NCBI GenBank assembly: GCA_002483345.1
Contig: DLHS01000018.1
Coordinates: 124,001 to 188,000 of the forward strand
Length of the DNA: 64,000 bases
From: Bacteroidetes bacterium UBA7662
GTDB lineage: Bacteria; Bacteroidota; Bacteroidia; UBA7662
Direction of reading: 5' to 3'
Within the stretch, counting starts at the first letter, position 1; each line of letters opens with the position of its first letter. The notes beneath the pieces were generated by a model, which worked only from the letters and a program-made list of their open reading frames with translations, did not search any database and had not been told where the DNA came from. Positions 51,784 through 58,052 of this stretch are shown here, in pieces. The position numbers were made by a program, and so were the translations under genes.

Positions 51784-53373
51784 GTGAATAATAAACGAAA
51801 CATCTGGCTCCCCCTGCTTTTCAGCCTTTTTACAGCGCTGGGCATGTTTATTGGCTATAAAATGAACCCCGGCAGCGGTTCTGTGACCGTTAAAACCGGC
51901 GGAAGTCAGCTGGAGCAGGTGATACAGCTGATTGAATCCCGTTATGTAGACAGCGTTGACAGGCAGGAAATTTATGGAGAAGGAATACAAGCCATGCTCA
52001 GCCAGCTTGACCCCTATTCTTCTTTTATTCCGGCAGCTGATTTTGAACAGGTAAACCAGCCTCTTGAGGGGAATTTTGAAGGGGTCGGTATTGAATTCTA
52101 CCGCCTGAACGACACCATATTGGTAGTAGGTGCCATTTCAGGTGGTCCATCTGAAGCAGTAGGCATCCGGGCGGGAGACAAAATTGTGGTGGTCGATGGC
52201 GAGGATGTAACAGGCCCTGATTTCACCAATGAGGACGTAATCAAACGCCTCCGCGGTCCAAAAGGCAGCAAAGTGAAGGTAGATATAGTCCGGCGTGGCA
52301 GTGGTAAAGTATTACCGTTCACTATCACCCGTGGCAGAATACCTATTTACAGTGTAGATGTGGCCTACCGGCCGGCAGCTGAGGTTGGATACATCAAAAT
52401 CAATAAATTCAGTGCTACCACAGCAGAGGAATTTCAGAAAGCCTTTCTGAAACTGGCAGGAGACGGCCCTATGAAATCGCTTATACTTGACTTGCGGGGC
52501 AATCCGGGTGGTTATCTCGATGCAGCTATCCGTTTGTGCGATGAATTTTTAGGCAACGAGCTGCTGATTACCTATACCGAAGGCCGTGCGCAGCCCCGTC
52601 GCGACTACAAAGCCACCCGCTCTGGTTTGTTTGAAAAAGGTCAGGTCATTGTGTTGATAGACGAAGGTTCGGCCTCGGCCAGTGAAATCGTCGCTGGCGC
52701 TATCCAGGATCAGGATCGTGGCCTGCTCATCGGTCGCCGTTCGTTTGGCAAAGGCCTGGTGCAGGAGCAGTTCGGCATGGCTGACGGTTCGGCCGTTCGC
52801 CTGACTGTTGCCCGGTATTATACCCCGAGTGGGCGTTCTATTCAAAAACCCTATGTAAAAGGTGAGTCTGAAGATTTATTCGAGCGTTTTACCCACGGGG
52901 AATTTTTCTCCCGCGACAGCATACAGGTGAATGATTCGCTCGCCTTCAAAACCAAAAACGGTCGTACGGTATACGGCGGAGGTGGTATTATTCCGGATGT
53001 GTTTGTTGGCGCCGACACCTCCAGCTTTGGTCCATTGCTTAACCAACTCTTCAACAGTGGATTACTGGTCGATTTCAGTTATACGCTGGCCGACCGGGAA
53101 AGAAGTCGTTTGCTGCCGCTGGGTTCGGCTAAAAAATTCATCTCCGGTTTTGAACCGGATGACAAAATGATCAAAGCATTACTGGAGGAAGCCAAAGCGG
53201 AAGGTATCAGCTTTACCCCGGTTCAGCTTCAGAAAGAAGCCGCTCAAATCAAAAGATACCTGAAAGCCTATGTAGGGCGTCAGCTTTTTGGCAACGAGGC
53301 TTTTTACCCGGTGGTGAATGAAAACGACCTGGCCTTTCTGGAGGCCTTGCAGAAAAGTCAGGAGCAGCGCTGA
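51784..53373 (+). CDS. S41 family C-terminal processing peptidase (Ctp/Tsp-like)
   Basis: 529 residues from GTG 51784. An N-terminal membrane or signal helix (about 6-24) is followed by a PDZ domain (about 95-175, with GIRAGDKIVVVDGEDV) and the S41 protease core with SLILDLRGNPGGYLDAAIRLCDEF, the nucleophile in EGSASASEIVAGAIQDQDRG and the general base Lys in GRRSFGKGLVQ. Predicted periplasmic, it degrades or trims envelope proteins from the C-terminus. It is divergent from murQ, and a bidirectional terminator follows. Confidence 0.94.
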   Translation: MNNKRNIWLPLLFSLFTALGMFIGYKMNPGSGSVTVKTGGSQLEQVIQLIESRYVDSVDRQEIYGEGIQAMLSQLDPYSSFIPAADFEQVNQPLEGNFEGVGIEFYRLNDTILVVGAISGGPSEAVGIRAGDKIVVVDGEDVTGPDFTNEDVIKRLRGPKGSKVKVDIVRRGSGKVLPFTITRGRIPIYSVDVAYRPAAEVGYIKINKFSATTAEEFQKAFLKLAGDGPMKSLILDLRGNPGGYLDAAIRLCDEFLGNELLITYTEGRAQPRRDYKATRSGLFEKGQVIVLIDEGSASASEIVAGAIQDQDRGLLIGRRSFGKGLVQEQFGMADGSAVRLTVARYYTPSGRSIQKPYVKGESEDLFERFTHGEFFSRDSIQVNDSLAFKTKNGRTVYGGGGIIPDVFVGADTSSFGPLLNQLFNSGLLVDFSYTLADRERSRLLPLGSAKKFISGFEPDDKMIKALLEEAKAEGISFTPVQLQKEAAQIKRYLKAYVGRQLFGNEAFYPVVNENDLAFLEALQKSQEQR

Positions 53374-53404
53374 GGCCGCCGCCAAACCCCGATAAATCAG
53401 GTCA

Positions 53405-53447
53405 TAAAAAAACCCCGTTCAACCGAAGTTGAACGGGGTTCGTTTTT
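53405..53447. terminator. Bidirectional terminator between the S41 protease and a small lipoprotein gene
   Basis: AACCCCGTTCAAC (53411-53423) pairs perfectly with GTTGAACGGGGTT (53428-53440) around CGAA. Plus-strand As before it and CGTTTTT after it give U-tracts both ways. Confidence 0.9.
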
Positions 53448-53457
53448 CTTGCTTAGC

Positions 53458-53652
53458 TTATTGAGCTGGAGCAGCTTCGGTAGCAGCAGCAGCAGTGTCA
53501 GCAGGAGCTTCTTCTACAGCAGGAGCTTCTTCAACTGGAGCTTCTTCAACTGGAGCTTCCATTGTGGTCTCTTCAGTTGCTTCTTCAGCGTTTCCACAAG
53601 CTACGGCGAACAAAGCACCGGCTACGAGCAGGAGGGCAAATAATTTTTTCAT
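53458..53652 (-). CDS. Small acidic Ala/Glu/Pro-rich lipoprotein
   Basis: 64 residues with a lipoprotein signal (MKKLFALLLVAGALFAVAC, C19 modified). The mature 45 residues are low complexity, built from VEEAP-type repeats and Ala-Thr runs, with no Lys or Arg. It has a near-consensus promoter (53674-53703) and its own terminator, suggesting strong expression. Such short lipoproteins may act as spacers or abundant surface components; the function is unknown. The lipidated cytochrome c at 57430 begins with a similar signal and Ala/Glu-rich linker. Confidence 0.78.
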   Translation of the reverse strand: MKKLFALLLVAGALFAVACGNAEEATEETTMEAPVEEAPVEEAPAVEEAPADTAAAATEAAPAQ

Positions 53653-53673
53653 GGTAGATTTTTTTTAACACCA

Positions 53674-53703
53674 CAAAGGTAATCAGCCATCAGTCACATG
53701 CAA
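53674..53703 (-). promoter_or_regulatory. Bacteroidota-type promoter of the small lipoprotein
   Basis: On the minus strand, TTG (53701-53703), 19 bp, then TACCTTTG (53674-53681): a full TTG-N19-TAnnTTTG promoter about 20 bp before the ATG. Confidence 0.75.
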
Positions 53704-53808
53704 AAATTATTTTATTCACATTTATTATGGACAACCGACTGAACATGAGTAGGTTGATGTGAATAAGTTGTTTTGCTGCTGTAAATCAGACCTTCAAAAA
53801 GCGCGGAT

Positions 53809-55113
53809 TTACTTCTCCCGGAAGAAAATGTTGATCGGAACGCCGGTAAAATTAAAGTTTTCGCGCAGCTTATTCTCCAGGTATCTTTTGTAAGATTCAC
53901 GGATATATTGTGGCAGGTTACAGAAGAAAACGAAAGTAGGTGTAGCGATTTTTATCTGGGTGCAATACTTGATCCGGATATACTTGCCTTTCCAGGCCGG
54001 TGGCGGATAGTTCTCGATTACCTGCAGCATGATTTCGTTGAGCTGGTTGGTTTTCACCTTCTTGCTCCGGTTCTCATACACTTCCAGCGCCGTCTCTACG
54101 GCTTTCATGATCCGTTGTTTTTCAGTAGCCGATGTAAACACGATGGGTACATCGGTAAACGGCGCGATTTTCTCTTTGATTTTATCTTCGAAAACCTTGG
54201 TGGTTTTGTGGTCCTTTTCGATAGCATCCCACTTATTCACCACAACCACTATCCCCTTCATGTTTTTCTCTGCCAGGTGGAAGATGGCCAGGTCCTGGGC
54301 CTGAATGCCTTCCTGCGCATCGACCATCAGCATGACTACATCGCATTCTTCAATAGCCCGGATGGTACGCATAACCGAATAAAACTCGATGTCCTCATGG
54401 ACACGGGCTTTTTTGCGCATACCAGCGGTATCAATCAGGTAAAAATGGTGCCCGAAGGCGTTGTACTCTTCGAGTATGGTATCGCGGGTGGTGCCTGCGA
54501 TGGGGGTTACAATGGTGCGTTCTTTACCCAGCAGGGCATTGAGCATGGTAGATTTACCCACATTCGGGCGGCCAACGATGGCAATACGCGGCAGGGTGGC
54601 ATCGTCTTCCTCGGGTGCGGGTGGCAGGGCCTTTACCACATCATCGAGCAATTCGCCTGTGCCTGACCCTGATTGTGAAGAGATATTATACACTTCTCCC
54701 AAACCAAACGCATAAAACTCAGCCGAAGCCGACATGCGTTCGTTGTGGTCGACTTTATTCGAAATCACAAAAACCGGTTTTTTGGTCCGACGGAGCATGT
54801 CAGCCATGGCTTCGTCCAGATCGGTGATGCCGGTGGTTACGTCGACCATAAACAAAATCACATCCGCCTCTTCCATGGCGATGTGTACCTGGCTGCGGAT
54901 AGCCGCTTCGAAAATATCATCAGAACCGTGCACGAAGCCGCCGGTGTCGATAACAGTAAATTTCTCACCTATCCATTCCGACTGTCCGTAATGGCGATCG
55001 CGGGTTACCCCGGAAAAGTCGTCGACAATGGCCTTGCGGCTTTCGGTGAGACGGTTAAACAAGGTACTTTTGCCCACATTCGGGCGGCCAACAATGGCAA
55101 CTACACGACTCAT
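53809..55113 (-). CDS. der: Ribosome biogenesis GTPase Der (EngA)
   Basis: 434 residues with two tandem GTPase domains, each with GRPNVGKST (at about 8 and 180), a DTGG or DTAG G3 motif, and NKVD or NKWD G4. A C-terminal KH-like domain ends IKIATPTFVFFCNLPQYI...FNFTGVPINIFFREK. Der acts in 50S subunit assembly in the cytoplasm. It starts 2 bp after the era stop, so the two ribosome-assembly GTPases form an operon. Confidence 0.97.
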   Translation of the reverse strand: MSRVVAIVGRPNVGKSTLFNRLTESRKAIVDDFSGVTRDRHYGQSEWIGEKFTVIDTGGFVHGSDDIFEAAIRSQVHIAMEEADVILFMVDVTTGITDLDEAMADMLRRTKKPVFVISNKVDHNERMSASAEFYAFGLGEVYNISSQSGSGTGELLDDVVKALPPAPEEDDATLPRIAIVGRPNVGKSTMLNALLGKERTIVTPIAGTTRDTILEEYNAFGHHFYLIDTAGMRKKARVHEDIEFYSVMRTIRAIEECDVVMLMVDAQEGIQAQDLAIFHLAEKNMKGIVVVVNKWDAIEKDHKTTKVFEDKIKEKIAPFTDVPIVFTSATEKQRIMKAVETALEVYENRSKKVKTNQLNEIMLQVIENYPPPAWKGKYIRIKYCTQIKIATPTFVFFCNLPQYIRESYKRYLENKLRENFNFTGVPINIFFREK

Positions 55114-55115
55114 AC

Positions 55116-55991
55116 TCAGTGATTATATCCGAAATAGCGGAGCATACGATCGTCGTTCCGCCAGTTCTCCTTTACCTTGACAAACAAAGTCAGCATGACT
55201 TGTTTGCCGAAAAATGCCTCGAGATCCTTGCGGGCCTCGGTGCCAACCTTTTTTAAACCAGCCCCCTTGGGGCCGATGACGATGCCTTTTTGTGAGGCCC
55301 GTTCAACATACACCATTGCATTGATACGCAACAGCTTTTCTTCATCTTTAAAACTATCCACCTCTACCTCGCAGGCATAGGGAATTTCCTGACGGTAGTT
55401 CATGAATATCTTTTCCCGGACTATTTCAGCAGCCAGAAAACGTTCGCTTTTGTCGGTGAGTTCATCTTTTTCGTAAAAGGCAGGTCCGTCGGGCAACAGC
55501 TGAAGGATGTGTCCCATGAGTCCGCCTATATTATGGCCTTGTTCTGCAGAGATCGGCAATACAACCGCATGCGGTACTTCGGTTTTCCATTTGGTGATCA
55601 GCAGGCTTTCTTCCCCGTCGCGCAATTGGTCAACCTTATTGAGGAGTACAATCAGTTTGGGGGCCTGTATAATCTGCTCCTTATATTCCTGAATGTCGGT
55701 CTGGTCGGTGACATCTATTACCCAGAGGATGATATCCGCGTCTTCGATGGCTGATTCCACGAATTTCATCATGGAGCGATGCAGTCCGTATTTCGATTCG
55801 AGGTAGCCGGGGGTGTCAGAATAAACAATCTGGTAGTTGTCTTCGCTGACGATGCCGAGGATGCGGTGGCGGGTAGTTTGTGCCTTTGGAGTGACGATGG
55901 AGAGTTTTTCACCCACCAACTGGTTCATGAGGGTCGACTTCCCTGCATTGGGTTTCCCCAGAATATTTACGAAGCCGGCCTTATGTGACAT
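55116..55991 (-). CDS. era: GTPase Era
   Basis: 291 residues from ATG 55991; the upstream frame (to 56090) runs into the tRNA gene and is not conserved. GTPase motifs GKPNAGKST, DTPG and NKVD are followed by a C-terminal KH domain with GIVIGPKGAGLKKVG, which binds the 3' end of 16S rRNA. Era functions in 30S maturation. It is the first gene of the era-der operon, divergent from tRNA-fMet, and the two promoters share a gap of about 60 bp. Confidence 0.96.
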   Translation of the reverse strand: MSHKAGFVNILGKPNAGKSTLMNQLVGEKLSIVTPKAQTTRHRILGIVSEDNYQIVYSDTPGYLESKYGLHRSMMKFVESAIEDADIILWVIDVTDQTDIQEYKEQIIQAPKLIVLLNKVDQLRDGEESLLITKWKTEVPHAVVLPISAEQGHNIGGLMGHILQLLPDGPAFYEKDELTDKSERFLAAEIVREKIFMNYRQEIPYACEVEVDSFKDEEKLLRINAMVYVERASQKGIVIGPKGAGLKKVGTEARKDLEAFFGKQVMLTLFVKVKENWRNDDRMLRYFGYNH

Positions 55992-56006
55992 TATTTTTGA
56001 AAAAGT

Positions 56007-56037
56007 TTGGGATGCAAAGAACGGAATTATATCTTTG
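56007..56037 (+). promoter_or_regulatory. Promoter of the initiator tRNA gene
   Basis: TTG (56007-56009), 20 bp, then TATCTTTG (56030-56037). It is a full match to the Bacteroidota promoter pattern, 17 bp upstream of the mature tRNA 5' end. Confidence 0.8.
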
Positions 56038-56054
56038 CAATCCAATTCAGAGAG

Positions 56055-56127
<73 letters not shown>

Positions 56128-56133
56128 CAAGAA

Positions 56134-56162
56134 AGAGGCTAACATTACGTTAGTCTCTTTTC
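56134..56162 (+). terminator. Terminator hairpin of unit 1 (after tRNA-fMet)
   Basis: AGAGGCTAAC - ATTAC - GTTAGTCTCT, with one G-T pair, then TTT. The same hairpin with a perfect stem (GTTAGCCTCT) occurs in unit 2 (56503-56530) and unit 3 (56871-56898). It would end the tRNA transcript before the nuclease ORF. Confidence 0.75.
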
Positions 56163-56185
56163 ATTTTAAAGATTTTCTTGTCCGG

Positions 56186-56434
56186 ATGTTTGTTGTTTAT
56201 GCACTCTACTCAGCAAAATATGATCAGCTATATATTGGTTATACCGCTGACCTGATCAGCCGGTTTCATGCTCACAACAGCTTAGCTACTTCAGGACATA
56301 CTGTCAAATACAGACCTTGGATAGTAGCTTTTGTAGAGGTGTATGAAACCAAGCAACAGGCTATGAAACGCGAAAAAGAACTTAAATCGTCACGAGGAAG
56401 AGCCTTCATAAGAAAGCTGATCTCCTCTCTTTAA
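56186..56434 (+). CDS. Small GIY-YIG nuclease, copy 1 (intact)
   Basis: 82 residues. The single-domain GIY-YIG fold has FVVYALYS (the GIY strand, as VVY), QLYIGYTADLISRFHAHN (the YIG strand and conserved Arg), KYRPWIVAFVEVYETKQQAMKREKELK (Trp and the metal-binding Glu candidate) and GRAFIRKL. It belongs to the short stand-alone GIY-YIG proteins related to the UvrC N-terminal domain. Other GIY-YIG proteins are homing or repair nucleases. Located 59 bp after tRNA-fMet and followed by a tRNA 3'-half copy. ATG 56186 begins the conserved domain. Confidence 0.85.
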   Translation: MFVVYALYSAKYDQLYIGYTADLISRFHAHNSLATSGHTVKYRPWIVAFVEVYETKQQAMKREKELKSSRGRAFIRKLISSL

Positions 56435-56439
56435 GAAAA

Positions 56440-56496
56440 CTCGTTGGGCTCATATCCGTCAGCTGACGGACGCTGGTTCGAGTCCAGCCCCCGCTA
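56440..56496 (+). repeat. Altered tRNA-fMet 3' half, copy 1
   Basis: CTCGTTGGGCTCATA (matching tRNA bases from the D-stem end to the anticodon loop), then the palindrome TCCGTCAGCTGACGGA (56455-56470), then 26 bases identical to the tRNA T-arm and acceptor 3' strand. The 5' acceptor and D-arm are absent, so it cannot be a working tRNA. Confidence 0.85.
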
Positions 56497-56554
56497 CAAG
56501 AAAGAGGCTAACATTACGTTAGCCTCTTTTCATTTTAAAGATTTTCTTGTCCGG

Positions 56555-56802
56555 ATGTTTGTTGTTTATGCACTCTACTCAGCAAAATATGATCAGCTGT
56601 ATATTGGTTATACCGCTGACCTGATCAGCCGGTTTCATGCTCACAACAGCTTGCTACTTCAGGACATACTGTCAAATACAGACCTTGGATAGTAGCTTTT
56701 GTAGAGGTGTATGAAACCAAGCAACAGGCTATGAAACGTGAAAAAGAACTTAAATCTTCACAAGGAAGGGCCTTCATCAGAAAGCTGATCTCCTCTCTTT
56801 AA
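56555..56802 (+). pseudogene. Small GIY-YIG nuclease, copy 2 (frameshifted)
   Basis: Nearly identical to copies 1 and 3 but one base shorter: AGCTTGCTACT here against AGCTTAGCTACT or AGCTTGGCTACT. The loss shifts the frame after HAHNSL, and translation stops after about 46 residues of the domain, removing the catalytic Glu region. Restoring the base gives the full 82 codons ending at TAA 56800-56802. It could be a real mutation or a sequencing error, and only reads can tell. Confidence 0.8.
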
Positions 56803-56806
56803 GAAA

Positions 56807-56864
56807 GCTCATTGGGCTCATATCCGTCAGCTGACGGACGCTGGTTCGAGTCCAGCCCCCGCTA
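56807..56864 (+). repeat. Altered tRNA-fMet 3' half, copy 2
   Basis: Same structure as copy 1, with the palindrome at 56823-56838. The first word is CTCATTGGG, one change from the tRNA. The palindrome and the 26-base 3' end are unchanged. Confidence 0.85.
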
Positions 56865-56922
56865 CAAGAAAGAGGCTAACATTACGTTAGCCTCTTTTCA
56901 TTTTAAAGATTTTCTTGTCAGG

Positions 56923-57171
56923 ATGTTTGTTGTATATGCACTCTATTCAGCAAAATATGATCAGCTATATATTGGTTATACCGCTGACCTGATCAGCCGG
57001 TTTCATGCTCACAACAGCTTGGCTACTTCAGGACATACTGTCAAATACAGACCTTGGATAGTAGCTTTTGTAGAGGTGTATGAAACTAAGCAACAGGCTA
57101 TGAAACGCGAAAAAGAACTTAAATCGTCACAAGGAAGGGCCTTCATCAGAAAGCTAATCTCCTCTCTTTAA
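56923..57171 (+). CDS. Small GIY-YIG nuclease, copy 3 (intact)
   Basis: 82 residues differing from copy 1 at one position (SSQGRAF for SSRGRAF), with seven further silent base changes. All motif residues are kept. ATG 56923 corresponds to the start chosen in copy 1. The frame stays open upstream to TTG 56812 through the altered tRNA half, which would add a 37-residue extension that I regard as translated tRNA-derived sequence. The pattern of mostly silent changes points to selection for protein function. Confidence 0.85.
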   Translation: MFVVYALYSAKYDQLYIGYTADLISRFHAHNSLATSGHTVKYRPWIVAFVEVYETKQQAMKREKELKSSQGRAFIRKLISSL

Positions 57172-57175
57172 TAAA

Positions 57176-57233
57176 GCTCGTTGGGCTCATATCCGTCAGC
57201 TGACGGACGCTGGTTCGAGTCCAGCCCCCGCTA
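57176..57233 (+). repeat. Altered tRNA-fMet 3' half, copy 3
   Basis: GCTCGTTGGGCTCATA, the palindrome at 57192-57207, then the same 26-base tRNA 3' end. It is followed by CAAGAAAG, as in every unit, but then by a different sequence. Confidence 0.85.
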
Positions 57234-57237
57234 CAAG

Positions 57238-57264
57238 AAAGTCATCATAAGACGGCTTTTTTTT
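57238..57264 (+). terminator. Outermost terminator after the array
   Basis: AAAGTCATC / GACGGCTTT form an imperfect 9-bp stem (one mismatch, one G-T pair) with an ATAA loop, followed by seven or more Ts. It differs from the three unit terminators and may be the original terminator of the tRNA gene before insertion. Confidence 0.65.
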
Positions 57265-57343
57265 GTGCCAGGACTTTTTTTGGGGTGCCTTTGAACGGGC
57301 TTTTCTTTTTTTCTCGCGGAGGCGCGGAGGACGCAATGGAGGG

Positions 57344-57382
57344 TGTCTCGAAATCTCGCTTCTCGAAATCTCGATGTCTAAC
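57344..57382 (-). repeat. Dispersed GAGA/TCTCG-type repeat, copy 5
   Basis: TCTCGAAATCTCGCTTCTCG followed by AAATCTCGATGTCTAAC. Its reverse complement begins like the copy at 27250 (GACATCGAGATTTCGAGA). Confidence 0.65.
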
Positions 57383-57406
57383 AAAAAAAGCCCCGTTTCC
57401 GGAGCT
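57383..57406 (-). terminator. Terminator of the lipidated cytochrome c gene
   Basis: On the minus strand, AGCTCCG - GAAA - CGGGGCT (7-bp stem with one G-T pair and a GNRA-type loop) is followed by seven Ts, 24 bp after the stop codon. Confidence 0.8.
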
Positions 57407-57429
57407 CGTGATTTCTGTTTGCGAGAAGA

Positions 57430-57891
57430 TTACCCTTGTTTGGTCAGGTCGCGCAGGTAGTTGATGAGATTCCAGCCGTCTTCGTCTGAGATGCCGTAGG
57501 TGGAGATTTTGAGCATGGCGCCTTTGCCGTTGAGAAGTTTCCAGTGGATTTCGCCATCGGTTTGGGCAGGGACTTTTTCCTGGAGATTGGCCGCATTAAC
57601 AGCTTTACCGGCAGGAGCATCTCCCAGACCTTTTTCACCATGGCAGCTTACGCAGTATTGCGTAAAGAGAGCCTTACCCTTTTCAGAAGATTCTGTTGAC
57701 ATGGCAATCGGATTGGTTACCGCTTTGGCTTCTTCAGGGGCAGTCCAGATAGCAGGGACTGCGGTTACCGCTTCTTCGGTGGCAGCAGGTGCCTCAGCAG
57801 CTGTTTCTTCTTTTTCTCCACCACCACAGGCTACAACGCCGAGGGTGAATGCTGCCAACAGGAGACCGAACAATAGATTTTTCTTATTCAT
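57430..57891 (-). CDS. Lipidated mono-haem cytochrome c
   Basis: 153 residues from ATG 57891; the upstream frame (to 57921) precedes the signal. Lipobox VVAC near residue 22, an Ala/Glu-rich linker, then a class I cytochrome c domain with YCVSCHGEKG and a distal-Met candidate in KGAMLKISTYG. Probably tethered at the periplasmic side of the membrane as an electron carrier. Its position, divergent from the cbb3 cluster, suggests it carries electrons between alternative complex III and the oxidase. TAACTTTG at 57919-57926 (minus strand) is a good -7 box. Confidence 0.87.
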   Translation of the reverse strand: MNKKNLLFGLLLAAFTLGVVACGGGEKEETAAEAPAATEEAVTAVPAIWTAPEEAKAVTNPIAMSTESSEKGKALFTQYCVSCHGEKGLGDAPAGKAVNAANLQEKVPAQTDGEIHWKLLNGKGAMLKISTYGISDEDGWNLINYLRDLTKQG

Positions 57892-57918
57892 GGGAATTGG
57901 ATTGTTTAATGAGTATGA

Positions 57919-57926
57919 CAAAGTTA
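57919..57926 (-). promoter_or_regulatory. -7 box of the cytochrome c gene
   Basis: TAACTTTG on the minus strand matches TAnnTTTG, 27 bp before ATG 57891. No TTG is seen at -33. Confidence 0.45.
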
Positions 57927-58052
57927 TGACAGCGCGGTTTGTTTTCCTTGTAAAAATACGGAAATTAAGTATCCATTGGCGACAATAAAATATATTAGGA
58001 CATGACTATCCATTTATCATAATATCTTCTTTAATTTGCATTCAGTAAACCA

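Larger units (their letters stand above)
56128..57233 (+). mobile_element. Three tandem 368-369-bp units: terminator, GIY-YIG ORF, tRNA 3'-half copy
   Basis: Units lie at 56128-56496 (369 bp), 56497-56864 (368 bp) and 56865-57233 (369 bp) and differ at only a few positions. Each starts right after a tRNA discriminator base. It contains a hairpin terminator, an 82-codon GIY-YIG nuclease frame, and then a copy of the fMet tRNA from CTCGTTGGG to its 3' end, in which the 3' anticodon stem and variable loop are replaced by TCCGTCAGCTGACGGA. The last 26 bases of the tRNA are thus a direct repeat at all four junctions, like the attachment repeats of tRNA-targeting elements. No recombinase other than the nuclease is present. 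Confidence 0.8.

Noticed and set aside
56128..57233. Regular repeats considered as a CRISPR array
   Set aside because: The units are 369 bp, coding, and carry tRNA sequence. There are no short repeats with unique spacers and no cas genes.
56440..57233. tRNA-half copies considered as extra tRNA-Met genes
   Set aside because: They lack the 5' acceptor strand and D-arm, and the anticodon stem is disrupted by the palindrome.
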